A stretch of 64,000 nucleotides of DNA from Chitinophaga filiformis (GCF_900102545.1 NZ_FNBN01000006.1:1-64000), one strand, 5' to 3'. Positions 36,002-46,184 are shown, counted from the stretch's first letter. The notes: generated by a model not told the origin, from the letters alone. Translations and numbers: made by a program.

Positions 36002-38901
36002 CAGAGATCCATTTTTAACCCTATTGTATATGTCCTGGATAATGGCAGGGAATAGCCAGTATCAAAACCATTGAAATCGACCAGCTCAGGGTCGCCCCCT
36101 GTATATGGAGTGATTGTGAAAACATTGGTAGCAGTAGCATAGATTGCCAGTCCGTTGATCTTGCCTTTTTTGTTCCACCACTTTGCCGTGGTCACATCAT
36201 ATTGCAGGGAAAGCGTGCGCAGCTTCAGGAAGGAACCATTCTCCATGAACAGGTCCTGATCTATGCGGTAAGCATCCACCGTGCTCCATGGATTGTATAG
36301 CGGATACTTATCGTAATTACCCACCTTGCTCCAGAACGTGATCTCCTTTACCGCGCTCATATCTATTTTACCTTCCCTGTTGATGAAGTCAAAACGGTTG
36401 GCCACTTCTGCATTCATCACTTTTCTGCCAAGTGCATAATAGAAGGACAGGCCAAGCGTAAAACCTCTCCAGTAGAAGTCATTGTTGAAACCACCAGAGA
36501 TGACAGGAGATACATTCCCCTTCAAAACCTTATCATCATCATTGATCACGTTATCCCCATTGATATCTTTCCAGCGGGGATCACCGGCCATTAAAGGAAT
36601 GCCTTTATAGTTAAGCCGCTTCCCTTCTTTACTTGTAGGAATATCTGCATCCCGGTTATAGATACCTTCATTCTCCAGTACCCAGTATTGATCTATCGAA
36701 TTGCCCACCTTCAATAGTTTGCTGCCATTGGCGACAGACAGTTCATTCAGACCGCCAGGCAAAGCGAGCAAGGTGTTCTTATTGTGGTTAACCGTGATAC
36801 CAGGCACCCATTGTACAGCGCTCTTTGCCGGCAATACAGCCGCTTTCAGGGAAAGGTCTATTCCACGATTGCGCACCTCCATTCCGTTCTTATAGCGGAA
36901 GTTATAGCCGTATTCTGCGGAGAAAGGCACGCCCAGCAGCATGTTATGATCGGTCTTGTTATAAAGGTCCAGAGAGACCTGCAGCTTATTGTTCAGCAAG
37001 GCGGTACTGACATTTACATTCAACTGGTCAGTATAAGGCCATGTGATACCGTAACCAATATAACCGGAAGAGTAGGCCCGGCTGATGCCCGGAAAACCGT
37101 TATAGGAGAAGCGAACAGGGTTGTTACTGAATGAAAGGTCCGAAGTATATTGTGGTCCTTCACCAAAACGGTCGTCCGGCATCAACCTGCCTACCCTTCC
37201 CCAGCTGGCCTGCAGCTTTAATACATCGATGGCATGGTTATCTTTTAACCAGGTATTCTTAATATTCAATCCTGCGGTGAATGTGGGCGTGAATAACCAC
37301 CAGTTGTCAGGCTGCGCGCTGGAAGAACCATCTGCGCGGAACAATACGGAGAAGTCAAGCTGATCGTTGTAATCATATGCCGCGCGGCCATAGAAGGATA
37401 ATAACCGGGTGCGCTGTTTGTCGAGGAAAGAGAAGATCAGCGCATGATCAAATGATTTTGGCGACAGGTATTCTGTTTTCGTATTGTCTGAATGTAACAG
37501 GTTGATACGAATCAGATCATTGGGCCCTTTATAGGCATAAGCATAGTTATACCTGTGATAGTCTGCCTGAAAACCCTGGCCAGCTTCAATAGTCACGTGG
37601 TGTTTCTCTTTCCAGGTATGATCAAAAGTGATGGTATTATTGAAGATAACCCGCTGGTTGTATCCGAAATAGTTGGACAGATAGTTCACGGTTTCCAGCA
37701 GTGTGCTTGGATAGAACAGATCTCGCAGTCCTTCATTATAGTCGAATCCGAATTGTGAGGTGATCTGCAGACTATTTGATGGCTTTATATTGATCTTAAA
37801 ATACCCGTTCACTTCGTTGGTTTTGTTATCGTCGAATGACTTGGTGAACTGATCCAGGTATTGTCCATAGTACTGCTTATTAGGGGGCAATGGATTGCTC
37901 AGGTCGGGCAGGTACTGCATTTCAGCAAACCTGTCACGCAGCCATCTGCTCCGTGTTCTTTCCAGTCTTGATGCACTGATCATGGATGACACGGTGAAGC
38001 CATGTAGTGGCACCATGTTAATCTCGAACATGGCATTGTATCTATCCATATGGCTGTTGTCGGCAGTATTGGCAGAACGCTGGTTGCCTGCAGCAAACCT
38101 GAAGTTAGCCCTGTCTGTACCACTGGAAAGACTGGCATTTACACCATATACAGGTGTGTTCTTGAAATAAAGGTCTGTCCAGTTGGAAGGACCATAGTAG
38201 GCATTATTCGTAGAGTCGCGCAGATAAAGCGGATAGGTTTGCAATTGTTCAGTAGTAGCATATTTATTGTAGAACCGCTGACGGAAATCATTTTCAAACT
38301 TTGCGTTCGTCGTATAAATATGTGGTCGTTGTACAATACCAAAGTAAGTATTGAAACTGATCTTCCGGTGACCTTTAACGGGCGCCTTCGTAGTAAGAAG
38401 GATCACACCGCCATTGGCCGCACGCGGCCCGTACAATGCAGCCCTGCCAAAGTCTTTCACGACTTCTATCTTCTCGATATTATTCAGATCAATAGCGGAT
38501 AGCAGATTGGTAGCTGGCCCCAGATGATTATATCCGAACAACTGAATATCGAAGGTAAAAGGATGATCCATTATAAGAGGAATACCATCCAGTACAATCG
38601 TAGGTTGCGATTCATAGATGTCCTTACTGGTGATAAAAGGGATGGCAGTACCCCTCAAAGCTATACTGGTAAAGGCACCGGACTCCCCACTGGGTTCCTG
38701 TATATATACCCCGGCAGTATTTCCTTTTAATAGCTGTTGTAATGAGGCATAAGGATAAATATTCTCGCGCTCAGGCGATATGGAATCTGCTTTTGTCCCC
38801 CTGACCACCGGATGATATTGTTTAACTGTATCCTGTGAAAAGGCATACTGTGGGCAATACACAGCCAGGCACGTGATAAAGATCCGTACAAGTACACGCA
38901 T
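36001..38901 (-). CDS. SusC-type TonB-dependent transporter lacking the regulatory-like domain
   Basis: An outer-membrane importer of 966 residues, first gene of the ten-gene operon. Unlike the other two SusC proteins here, it has no carboxypeptidase-like beta-sandwich: the signal peptide (1-22) is followed after about 25 residues by the plug domain (SLQQLLKGNTAGVYI, TIVLDGIPL, EKIEVVKDFGRAALYGPRAANG). The barrel ends TYTIGLKMDL. The GTAATCGATTAC palindrome lies 58 bp upstream of the start and a long AT-rich intergenic region follows. Substrate unknown. Confidence 0.92.
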   Translation of the reverse strand: MRVLVRIFITCLAVYCPQYAFSQDTVKQYHPVVRGTKADSISPERENIYPYASLQQLLKGNTAGVYIQEPSGESGAFTSIALRGTAIPFITSKDIYESQPTIVLDGIPLIMDHPFTFDIQLFGYNHLGPATNLLSAIDLNNIEKIEVVKDFGRAALYGPRAANGGVILLTTKAPVKGHRKISFNTYFGIVQRPHIYTTNAKFENDFRQRFYNKYATTEQLQTYPLYLRDSTNNAYYGPSNWTDLYFKNTPVYGVNASLSSGTDRANFRFAAGNQRSANTADNSHMDRYNAMFEINMVPLHGFTVSSMISASRLERTRSRWLRDRFAEMQYLPDLSNPLPPNKQYYGQYLDQFTKSFDDNKTNEVNGYFKINIKPSNSLQITSQFGFDYNEGLRDLFYPSTLLETVNYLSNYFGYNQRVIFNNTITFDHTWKEKHHVTIEAGQGFQADYHRYNYAYAYKGPNDLIRINLLHSDNTKTEYLSPKSFDHALIFSFLDKQRTRLLSFYGRAAYDYNDQLDFSVLFRADGSSSAQPDNWWLFTPTFTAGLNIKNTWLKDNHAIDVLKLQASWGRVGRLMPDDRFGEGPQYTSDLSFSNNPVRFSYNGFPGISRAYSSGYIGYGITWPYTDQLNVNVSTALLNNKLQVSLDLYNKTDHNMLLGVPFSAEYGYNFRYKNGMEVRNRGIDLSLKAAVLPAKSAVQWVPGITVNHNKNTLLALPGGLNELSVANGSKLLKVGNSIDQYWVLENEGIYNRDADIPTSKEGKRLNYKGIPLMAGDPRWKDINGDNVINDDDKVLKGNVSPVISGGFNNDFYWRGFTLGLSFYYALGRKVMNAEVANRFDFINREGKIDMSAVKEITFWSKVGNYDKYPLYNPWSTVDAYRIDQDLFMENGSFLKLRTLSLQYDVTTAKWWNKKGKINGLAIYATATNVFTITPYTGGDPELVDFNGFDTGYSLPLSRTYTIGLKMDL

Positions 38902-39753
38902 AACGTAAATAATTTAAAATAGGCAGAGCTGATCACCACGATGTATGAAAGCACACCGAGTAATCGATTACAACATGTATTTAAAATTGAATTGAATAGA
39001 AGTACAGACCAACAACGATAGGCCTGTTCTTCAGCGTAGCTAAACGCTAAAAGCGGTATTATACTTGAGTGAACTGGGTGAACAACACCGAACCTGACCC
39101 GTACCCGTGGAAACTATAACGTGAAATAAATGATATACAGCATTGCTGCATTGGACTAGTATCTCTTAACTGCTTGTATAAAACGTTTTAGCGTATACTT
39201 TTCATCAATAGAATGTGTTTAAGTTTTAGAATAAAATTGTTTACTGTTGATACTTTGTGAAGCTACTGTTTACCTGTAATCCTGCTGGTTTGATTTTTAG
39301 TTCCTGCTACAATATTTTCTTGGTCTGCGATTTAGGTTGAACTCATTGATTAACTAACACTCTTCATCAGGGCTTGGTAACGGGAATCTACAAAATACAG
39401 GTTACATGCTAGTTGCATTTGTGCCTTTATTACGATTCAAATATAATGAGCCGTCTGATAACTTTTTAACCTTTTTTTATAAAGAATAGACATTCCCAAC
39501 ACAATTTTTACAGCTACTCAAACTACTTCAAAAAGCATATAGTATTTTAATAATCAAATGATTAACAAGCAAACATTCTATACAAATAGAAGATATTTAC
39601 TATACAAATAGGATAATCCAAAAGCAATAACATTGACTTTATAACATCAGTAGAATACTATTCGTTATTTAACTTATTTTGGTTCGTATCAACCAGGATC
39701 ATACTAACACAATGGAAAGTTTGGGGGCCTTATTAATTTAAACCAGGTGGACT
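38902..39753. other. 852-bp divergent intergenic region
   Basis: This separates the ten-gene operon (minus) from the helical-repeat gene (plus), so it must hold both promoters. It is strongly AT-rich towards the right. It contains the GTAATCGATTAC palindrome (38960-38971). On the minus strand TATATTTG (39445-39438) fits the -7 consensus but would imply a leader of over 500 nt and has no -33 partner. No open frame of interest was seen. Confidence 0.55.
38960..38971. promoter_or_regulatory. Palindromic operator-like site upstream of ten-gene operon
   Basis: GTAATCGATTAC is a perfect 12-bp palindrome with the AAnCGnTT core seen in LacI-family operators. It lies 58 bp upstream of the SusC start. 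The same 12 bp occur 61 bp upstream of the GH2 gene (59585-59596), with ACTnG following in the same orientation relative to each gene. No LacI gene is in the window. Confidence 0.6.
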
Positions 39754-41265
39754 ATGGCTAAAGCTGACATGCTTAGCAGACTTATAAATACACTTACAAA
39801 AGCTGAAAAAAGATACTTTCGTTTGTATACGGCGCTCCAGCAGGGAAACAAAGACTATGTCAACCTCTTCAACATGATGGAACGTATATCATTCAAAAGC
39901 ACTGCTGAATTAAAGCAGGCGTTTCAGCAACAATATGCCGGCTGTAGTTATGAAGTTTGCAGTAAATATCTGTACAAAGTATTGCTGGATTGCCTGTTGC
40001 ATCTGCGAATGCAACGACATCCCACTGCTGCATTAACAGCAGGTATTTTAAAATGCGACATTCTTTTTGAACGCTCTTTACATGAAGATGCATTGAAGCA
40101 ATTGCAGAAAGTACAAACAACTGCAGCAACCAATGAAAAACAATTATTACAGTTATGGGCACAACAACAGGAGATGCAATTGCTGCAACAGATGAATTTC
40201 CCTGGTATTACGGAAGAAGATCTGTTATACAAACAATCGAACATACAGCAAACAATGCTGGATATGCAACAGATAAGGCAGCAGACATCTTTATATGAAA
40301 CACTCAGGCATCGACTATTATACAGGGGTAGTGCACGTAGTGTACGGCAGCAGGAAACGGCAGATGTGTTGAATGCAGACATGCCTCCACCAGTGCCACA
40401 TTCTGCTACCAGTCTGAAAGTGCATCTGTTATTCGAGGCACATTATTATCTCGTTACCAGCGATTATCCTGCCGCATTACAGGTATTTCACAAACTACAT
40501 CAGTTACTGGAAACACATCCTGTGCTATTTGAAGACACACCGACCGATCATCTGCTGATCGTAGAAGGTATACTGGATAGTTTACGGGCAGGCAAACACT
40601 ATGAGGAGCTATTCTCATTTATTGACAAGGTGAAACGTCTGAATGGCGACAGTGTTTACTTTTCCATTATGCAGCAACGTCTGTTATTCATTTATGAGGC
40701 GGGCGCTTATATAGACAGTGGCAACTTCCCGCTTGCACTTAAATTATTGCAGCAGTATATGCCGGCAATAATGAAAAACATACTGTTGATGGACATCGGA
40801 AAGCAGGCTGAGATCTATCTGCACATGACACTGATCTACCTTGGTAATGAAGATATCAACAACGCTCACAACAGTCTTGAGCAGGTATTACAAAGTAATC
40901 TTTACAGTACCCTGCCTATCTACCGCACCTGTCGCCTGGTACATCTGCTTATACAGTATGAACTGGGTAACTATGAATACATCCGTTATGAGACAAGGGC
41001 TTTCCGCCGTCACTTACAACCAGATACGAAACGTTCTTATCTGCTGGAAAGAACAGTGATCAAATTTCTTGGATATGGTGAAATACCAACAGTCACTGCC
41101 TATCGTGCGGCTCTCTGGAAAAAGATCAATGCCAGTTTCGAGAAAATAAAAGCGGATAAATATGAACGCCAGCAGCTAAAACTTTTTGACTTCTCAGCAT
41201 GGATAGAAGCAAAGCTGAAGCGAAAAACCCTAAGTGCCGTACTACAGGAGAAACTTAAGAATTAG
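39754..41265 (+). CDS. Uncharacterised helical-repeat (TPR-like) protein
   Basis: A cytoplasmic 503-residue protein without signal peptide or membrane segment. It is almost entirely helical and glutamine- and leucine-rich, with repeated helix pairs such as LLFEAHYYLVTSDYPAALQVFHKLHQLL and AEIYLHMTLIYLGNEDINNAHNSL that look like degenerate tetratricopeptide repeats. The N-terminus (MAKADMLSRLINTLTKAEKRYFRLY) is basic and helical and could contact nucleic acid or protein. It is transcribed divergently from the ten-gene operon. I do not recognise a named family. A regulatory or scaffold role for that operon is inferred only from position. Confidence 0.65.
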   Translation: MAKADMLSRLINTLTKAEKRYFRLYTALQQGNKDYVNLFNMMERISFKSTAELKQAFQQQYAGCSYEVCSKYLYKVLLDCLLHLRMQRHPTAALTAGILKCDILFERSLHEDALKQLQKVQTTAATNEKQLLQLWAQQQEMQLLQQMNFPGITEEDLLYKQSNIQQTMLDMQQIRQQTSLYETLRHRLLYRGSARSVRQQETADVLNADMPPPVPHSATSLKVHLLFEAHYYLVTSDYPAALQVFHKLHQLLETHPVLFEDTPTDHLLIVEGILDSLRAGKHYEELFSFIDKVKRLNGDSVYFSIMQQRLLFIYEAGAYIDSGNFPLALKLLQQYMPAIMKNILLMDIGKQAEIYLHMTLIYLGNEDINNAHNSLEQVLQSNLYSTLPIYRTCRLVHLLIQYELGNYEYIRYETRAFRRHLQPDTKRSYLLERTVIKFLGYGEIPTVTAYRAALWKKINASFEKIKADKYERQQLKLFDFSAWIEAKLKRKTLSAVLQEKLKN

Positions 41266-41300
41266 TAAGTTCGTAACGATCATCACGTCATTCCAACTGT

Positions 41301-42896
41301 TCAATACGATGCAGGCGCAGGTTGATTATTCCTCAGGTTAATAACAGTTCTGTTCAGATAAGGCAATAAAGCGATCAACAGAATGATCACTGCCAGTAAA
41401 CAACTGATCAGGTAATAATAATCCATTGAAAAACGGATCTGCGCCTGTATATCGGCTGAGCGATATAACAGTCCATTTGCCATCTTTACAGCCTGATCTG
41501 CCGGAACCCCTTTTGCTGTAACAGCTTTCTGATACCCCTCAAGTCTTTCTGCTACAAGGGGATCCAGCGAAGTGACCAGGTCCAGGTATCGGTTGTAGTG
41601 CACCTTCCTGGAAAAGAGTTGGAAATAGTTGATAAGTGCTATGCTGAGACAAAAGCCAATGAAACGGAAAAAGACGCCTGTTGCAGATGCTGTGCTTCCC
41701 AGGTGTGGTGGCACTGAAGAAATTGCATAGATGATCATAGGCGCCATCAGCATTCCAGCTCCCAATCCCTGCAGGATCAGGGGTACAATGAACGTAGGTG
41801 CATCCGCTTGCGTGGCAAAGAGCACATGCATCCACAGATGAAATACCAGGAGCAGTACAAAACCGATTATCCATATCCATCTGACAGCTCTTTTAAGTAC
41901 AATCCATCTTGATGAATACAATACACCTCCTATGACACCGGCAATATTAGCCAGTAGTATATAAGATAAATACCTGGGGTCCATTCCCAGCACAGTAGTA
42001 AAATAGTTTGTCGTAATATTCAATGCGCCCCTGCAGATATAAAGGATCAGCAACAGGCCTACACCTATCACATAGTTGCGGTAACGGAAAACTTCCAGGC
42101 TCAGATATGGTCTTTTTAATGAACGTTGCCGGAAGACATGCAGGATAAGCAGTATGATCACTCCTATTGTAGCCGCCATAATCCGCTCGTCGCTCCACCA
42201 GTAATACTGTTGTCCATACAACAACACATAACCCAGCAAACAAAGTGCGGTAGTATAGATCACATAACTTCCCCAGTCAAGCTGGTACAAAGGGAATTTT
42301 CTGTTCAGTCTTATCCGGTTCATGATGAGCACGAGCAATACCGCACCGGGTACATACATAAAGATCATCCACTTGTACAGCACATTATAGTCAAATGCAT
42401 CAATGATCGGTGCTGTCAGCAAAGTGGTAAGTGCTGTAATACAAAGCAGGATACCATAAAACAGGGAATACCCCATTTCCCTGGCACGGTTAGTCCGCAA
42501 TCTGCTGAACACAAGTGTAATACATACGCTCGTGGTTACACAATTTGCCATTCCCTGTATGAAGCGAAGCCCCAATAATATATGCAGATCGCGGGTGATA
42601 TAACAGCCGTAGGAAGCAATGATCTGAATCACCGTCCCTATGATTAAGTATTCCTTACTGGCAATAAAAACAAAGAACCTCCTTTCCAATGCAAAGAACC
42701 CCGCCAGTGATGCGTAGAACAATACCATCGAGTATTGCACATCAGCAGGCTCTATACCGTAGTAACCGGCTGCAGCAGATCCACTGGCAGTTGATAACCC
42801 AAACACGAGCATGGAGGGTAGCAGATTGAGAAAGATCACTGCCCTGATCAGCCACTCGGAGGCCCATGGTTTAAATATGGAAGTTTGCTCAGCCAT
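41301..42896 (-). CDS. MFS multidrug exporter (DHA2/EmrB type)
   Basis: An inner-membrane drug/proton antiporter of 531 residues and about 14 hydrophobic segments, consistent with the 14-helix DHA2 family. I start it at MAEQTSIFKPW, which overlaps the upstream HlyD gene by 8 bp; the open frame extends 9 codons further into it. The R-containing loop after helix 2-3 is modified (LGLRFIQGMANCVTTSVCITLVF is the helix-4 region). It is the third gene of a TolC-HlyD-MFS operon, so it should export through a trans-envelope channel. Confidence 0.9.
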   Translation of the reverse strand: MAEQTSIFKPWASEWLIRAVIFLNLLPSMLVFGLSTASGSAAAGYYGIEPADVQYSMVLFYASLAGFFALERRFFVFIASKEYLIIGTVIQIIASYGCYITRDLHILLGLRFIQGMANCVTTSVCITLVFSRLRTNRAREMGYSLFYGILLCITALTTLLTAPIIDAFDYNVLYKWMIFMYVPGAVLLVLIMNRIRLNRKFPLYQLDWGSYVIYTTALCLLGYVLLYGQQYYWWSDERIMAATIGVIILLILHVFRQRSLKRPYLSLEVFRYRNYVIGVGLLLILYICRGALNITTNYFTTVLGMDPRYLSYILLANIAGVIGGVLYSSRWIVLKRAVRWIWIIGFVLLLVFHLWMHVLFATQADAPTFIVPLILQGLGAGMLMAPMIIYAISSVPPHLGSTASATGVFFRFIGFCLSIALINYFQLFSRKVHYNRYLDLVTSLDPLVAERLEGYQKAVTAKGVPADQAVKMANGLLYRSADIQAQIRFSMDYYYLISCLLAVIILLIALLPYLNRTVINLRNNQPAPASY

Positions 42897-43956
42897 TTTT
42901 CTTACTGATTGAAACCGTCGCATTCATACCAGCCCTTAACAAGGCGATCTCGCCAGGAGCGTTCGTCAATCTGATACGGACAGGTATGCGTTGCACGATC
43001 TTTACGAAGTTGCCGGAAGAATTGTCAGGAGGTAAAAGAGAGAAACGGGAACCTGTAGCAGGCGATAATGACTCTATCGTTCCATTGAACGTTTTACCCG
43101 GGAAGGCGTCTATTTCAACATCAGCAGTCTGCCCTATGTGCATTTTGCTAACCTGTGTTTCTTTAAAGTTGGCAATGATCCATTTGCCGGTAGCCTGGTT
43201 CACGATGAAGGCCAGTGTTTGCCCCGCCTGTATTAACTGTCCTTCCTGGATAGTACGGCGACCCATTTTACCATCATAAGGCGCCCTGATCACCGTATAG
43301 GAAACATTGAGTTGATTACGTCCCAAAAGCGCTTCCCTACGCTGTATCTCTGCCATTAATGCGGCTTTCTGAGATCTGATATCATCTATTTTTGATACAG
43401 CAGCATCATAGTTATCAACGATAGACGCATAGTCGGCCTTTGCTACATCCAATGCTGTCTGTACATTTTCCAATTGCTGTTTTGTAGCAGATTCTGCATC
43501 GTACAGTTTCTGGTAGCGGTCATATTCCTGTTGTTGCTTCCAGAGCCTTGCTTTAGCAGCCGCGATCTGTGCCTGAGTACCTTCCGCTGTTTTACTACTG
43601 GTGATCACATTACTTTCCAGTATCTGTATCTGCGCTCTTGCATTTGTCAAAGCAGCATTTGCTTCCTGTTCCTGCAACACATATTCGCTGTCATCTATCA
43701 CCAATAAGGTATCTCCTTTTTTTACGTCCTGGTTTTCTTCGTAGTTGATCCTGCTGATATAACCTGTCACACGGGAAGTAATGGGGTTGATATACTCCTC
43801 TACCTGTGCATCATTGGTTTCTTCATACCTGCGCAGTTCAAACAAGGTACTGATCCCCCATACAGCCAGAGCCACCAGGATAATACCTGCTACCCAGCCG
43901 GTAATGGCGGTGATCAGTCTATCGGTCTTCCTATAGTTGTTCCTCTTGCCTGTCAT
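42889..43956 (-). CDS. HlyD/EmrA-type membrane fusion protein
   Basis: A periplasmic adaptor of 355 residues with one N-terminal membrane anchor (about 15-38). It then shows a biotinyl/lipoyl-like half (GYISRINYEENQDVKKGDTLLVIDDSEY), a long alpha-hairpin coiled coil (about 80-200), and the matching second half (YTVIRAPYDGKMGRRTIQEGQLI). This links the MFS pump to the TolC channel. It lies 3 bp after the TolC gene. Confidence 0.93.
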   Translation of the reverse strand: MTGKRNNYRKTDRLITAITGWVAGIILVALAVWGISTLFELRRYEETNDAQVEEYINPITSRVTGYISRINYEENQDVKKGDTLLVIDDSEYVLQEQEANAALTNARAQIQILESNVITSSKTAEGTQAQIAAAKARLWKQQQEYDRYQKLYDAESATKQQLENVQTALDVAKADYASIVDNYDAAVSKIDDIRSQKAALMAEIQRREALLGRNQLNVSYTVIRAPYDGKMGRRTIQEGQLIQAGQTLAFIVNQATGKWIIANFKETQVSKMHIGQTADVEIDAFPGKTFNGTIESLSPATGSRFSLLPPDNSSGNFVKIVQRIPVRIRLTNAPGEIALLRAGMNATVSISKKNG

Positions 43957-43959
43957 AAC

Positions 43960-45297
43960 TTATAAATTGCCTATAACTTTTTGTAACTGGTAATATCTGA
44001 CACGGGCGGCTATGTTGGCCGACACCAGGTCAAAACGTGTTTGTAACAGCTGGGTATCTGCATCCAGCAGATCGGTCACCAGGGAGAGTTGATTGAAATA
44101 AGTGTTATTCACAATCCTGAGGTTTTCTGCCGCCTGTTTCACATTTGTCTTTGCGACGTCTATGCGTGTAAGCGCTTCTTTGTATCGCAGGAAGGCTTCG
44201 TTCACCTGCTCTTTTATCTCGTCGCCTATCTCCTTATGTTCTACCTCCTGCCTTTTCAATTGCAGTTCCGCTACCTTCTCTTTATGCTTGTTATGATAAA
44301 AAGAAGAGATAGGGAAAGCCGCTTTCACGCCATACATACCTACGCCATACGTCGCAGCAGCATAGGGATAGAACTGTATCTGCGGATAAGCCCAGGCATA
44401 CTCTGCAAACAAGCCAATTTTAGGTGAAATATTTGCTTTTACCTGTTTAAGCGATAATTCTTTAAGGGCGGTCTCTCCTTCGGAGATCTTATATTCATAG
44501 GCATGATCTGCAGCAGCGGCCAGGTAATCTTCATATGTTCCTGGTATTACCATTGGCTCTGTCAATGCAGTATCTGGTTCTATTAATACATGTTCATCTG
44601 CTCCGATCATATTAGCCAGCTTCTGACTGGCAATAGCAATGTCATTGTCGATCGCCATCATTCCCATCTTCTGGCGGGATAGTTTTAATTCCGCTCTCAA
44701 CACATCGCTTTTCAATACGACGCCATTTTTCTGTAATTCCCGGATATGGGCGAGTTGCTTTTCCTGTTCGGCAATATCCTTTGCTATTAATTCTTTAAAC
44801 CGGCAACTACGCGCCAGATCCAGGTAACAGACTGCCGCATTGAATTTCACTTCAGATACGGTCAGATTTTGTTGTTGTAACGCTATAGCCTGTTCTGTTG
44901 CTTCCTTTTTGATCTCCAGGTTTGTCTTGTTTCCGTTATAAATATTAAAGTATGCTTCTCCTCCTATCTTATAATAGTTGTGTAAGACGGGAAATTGTTG
45001 TGGTGTATGAAAAAGGCCGTCTTCATATACCGGCATATTGGTAACACGTGCATAAGCACCTGCAGCATTGATTTCCGGTAGTCTTTCCGCCTTCGCATCT
45101 TTTAAAGATTCTTCACTGCTTTGTACGCGAAGCCGTGACATTTCTATCCGCTTATTATTCAATTCTGCCTGCTCCCAAATCTGCCCGATAGATAGATGTA
45201 ACGGTGTTGTGGTGTCGTGAGGTTGCTGTGCCGTTACACACAATGTTAAAAACATAAAAGGCAGCAGTACACATGCCTTTCTGATATTAATCCACAT
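43960..45297 (-). CDS. TolC-family outer-membrane efflux channel
   Basis: A 445-residue outer-membrane factor. Signal peptide about 1-23. Two OEP repeats follow, with long coiled-coil segments (RLRVQSSEESLKDAKAERLPEI; KEQVNEAFLRYKEALTRIDVAK) typical of TolC trimers. First gene of the efflux operon, divergent from an AraC gene only 56 bp away, which probably controls it. Confidence 0.93.
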   Translation of the reverse strand: MWINIRKACVLLPFMFLTLCVTAQQPHDTTTPLHLSIGQIWEQAELNNKRIEMSRLRVQSSEESLKDAKAERLPEINAAGAYARVTNMPVYEDGLFHTPQQFPVLHNYYKIGGEAYFNIYNGNKTNLEIKKEATEQAIALQQQNLTVSEVKFNAAVCYLDLARSCRFKELIAKDIAEQEKQLAHIRELQKNGVVLKSDVLRAELKLSRQKMGMMAIDNDIAIASQKLANMIGADEHVLIEPDTALTEPMVIPGTYEDYLAAAADHAYEYKISEGETALKELSLKQVKANISPKIGLFAEYAWAYPQIQFYPYAAATYGVGMYGVKAAFPISSFYHNKHKEKVAELQLKRQEVEHKEIGDEIKEQVNEAFLRYKEALTRIDVAKTNVKQAAENLRIVNNTYFNQLSLVTDLLDADTQLLQTRFDLVSANIAARVRYYQLQKVIGNL

Positions 45298-45314
45298 ATT
45301 CTTTATTCTGCATG

Positions 45315-45322
45315 CAAAGTTA
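45315..45322 (-). promoter_or_regulatory. Possible -7 box of the efflux operon
   Basis: On the minus strand TAACTTTG fits TAnnTTTG, 17 bp before the TolC start. The short 56-bp gap to the AraC gene leaves no clear TTTG at -33, as would be expected of an activator-dependent promoter. Confidence 0.4.
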
Positions 45323-45353
45323 CTATGCGTGGAAATGAACGCTTTTATCTAAA

Positions 45354-46184
45354 TTGCCAATTATTTGTCCATTCAAGCCATTTAGAAACATGCAACCGCT
45401 GGCGGGCTATTTAAGTGAGATAGACGTACATCCGCAATCAGTCTATGTTCTGCACGAAAAGGTAGAGAGAAAGTTTTCTATGCATAAGCATGAGAAGGGC
45501 CAACTGACTTATGTTGAGGGAGGTATTGCCTTTTGTAATATGCCTGATAGATCTTATGTAGTCCCTGCGCGTCATTATATATGGGTTCCTAAACGTCAGC
45601 AGCATTATATGCAGATCAGGCATTCCAAGGCGACCACTACCCGTAACCTGTATTTCTATAGTCATGATGATCACCTGAATCCCTTCTATAACCGCCTGGG
45701 CATTTATCCTGTCAATGAATTGCTGCAGCAAATGATTGCCTATTCAGCCCGCTGGAAATGTCATGTATTACCAGGTGAGCCCGGCTTCAGTTTCCTGAGC
45801 GCCATTAAGGATATTCTGCCTGAGATCAGTACGACTGCATTGCCTGTAGCATTACCTACCACGCAACACGAGCGCTTACGGCCGGTATTACAATATATTG
45901 CTCAGCATTACGATCAGCAGCTGACGCTGGAAAGTGTTAGTCAGGAGTTCGATCTGAGCCCACGTACCCTCTCCCGCCTCTTTACCAATATCCTCAATAT
46001 GTCTTTCGTACAATACCTGAAAACGTTAAGGGTTGTCAAGGGCATTGAAATGATACTTCAGACAAACCAGACATTAAGTGAAATCGCTTATCAGACGGGG
46101 TATAGCAGTATTGCAGCTTTTAGTAAAGTCTTTTATCAGCTCACAAATAAACGGCCTTCCAGTTTTCAGCAGGGTATTTACTAA
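45354..46184 (+). CDS. AraC-family regulator of the efflux operon
   Basis: A 276-residue regulator (MQPLAGYLSEID at 45390 is an alternative start). Residues about 25-120 form a cupin-type sensing domain with the histidine-rich KFSMHKHEKGQLTYVEGG. The C-terminal 100 residues are the AraC double helix-turn-helix (LESVSQEFDLSPRTLSRLF and LSEIAYQTGYSSIAAFSKVF). The divergent placement 56 bp from the TolC-HlyD-MFS operon is the usual arrangement of a local activator. The inducer is unknown. Confidence 0.92.
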   Translation: MPIICPFKPFRNMQPLAGYLSEIDVHPQSVYVLHEKVERKFSMHKHEKGQLTYVEGGIAFCNMPDRSYVVPARHYIWVPKRQQHYMQIRHSKATTTRNLYFYSHDDHLNPFYNRLGIYPVNELLQQMIAYSARWKCHVLPGEPGFSFLSAIKDILPEISTTALPVALPTTQHERLRPVLQYIAQHYDQQLTLESVSQEFDLSPRTLSRLFTNILNMSFVQYLKTLRVVKGIEMILQTNQTLSEIAYQTGYSSIAAFSKVFYQLTNKRPSSFQQGIY

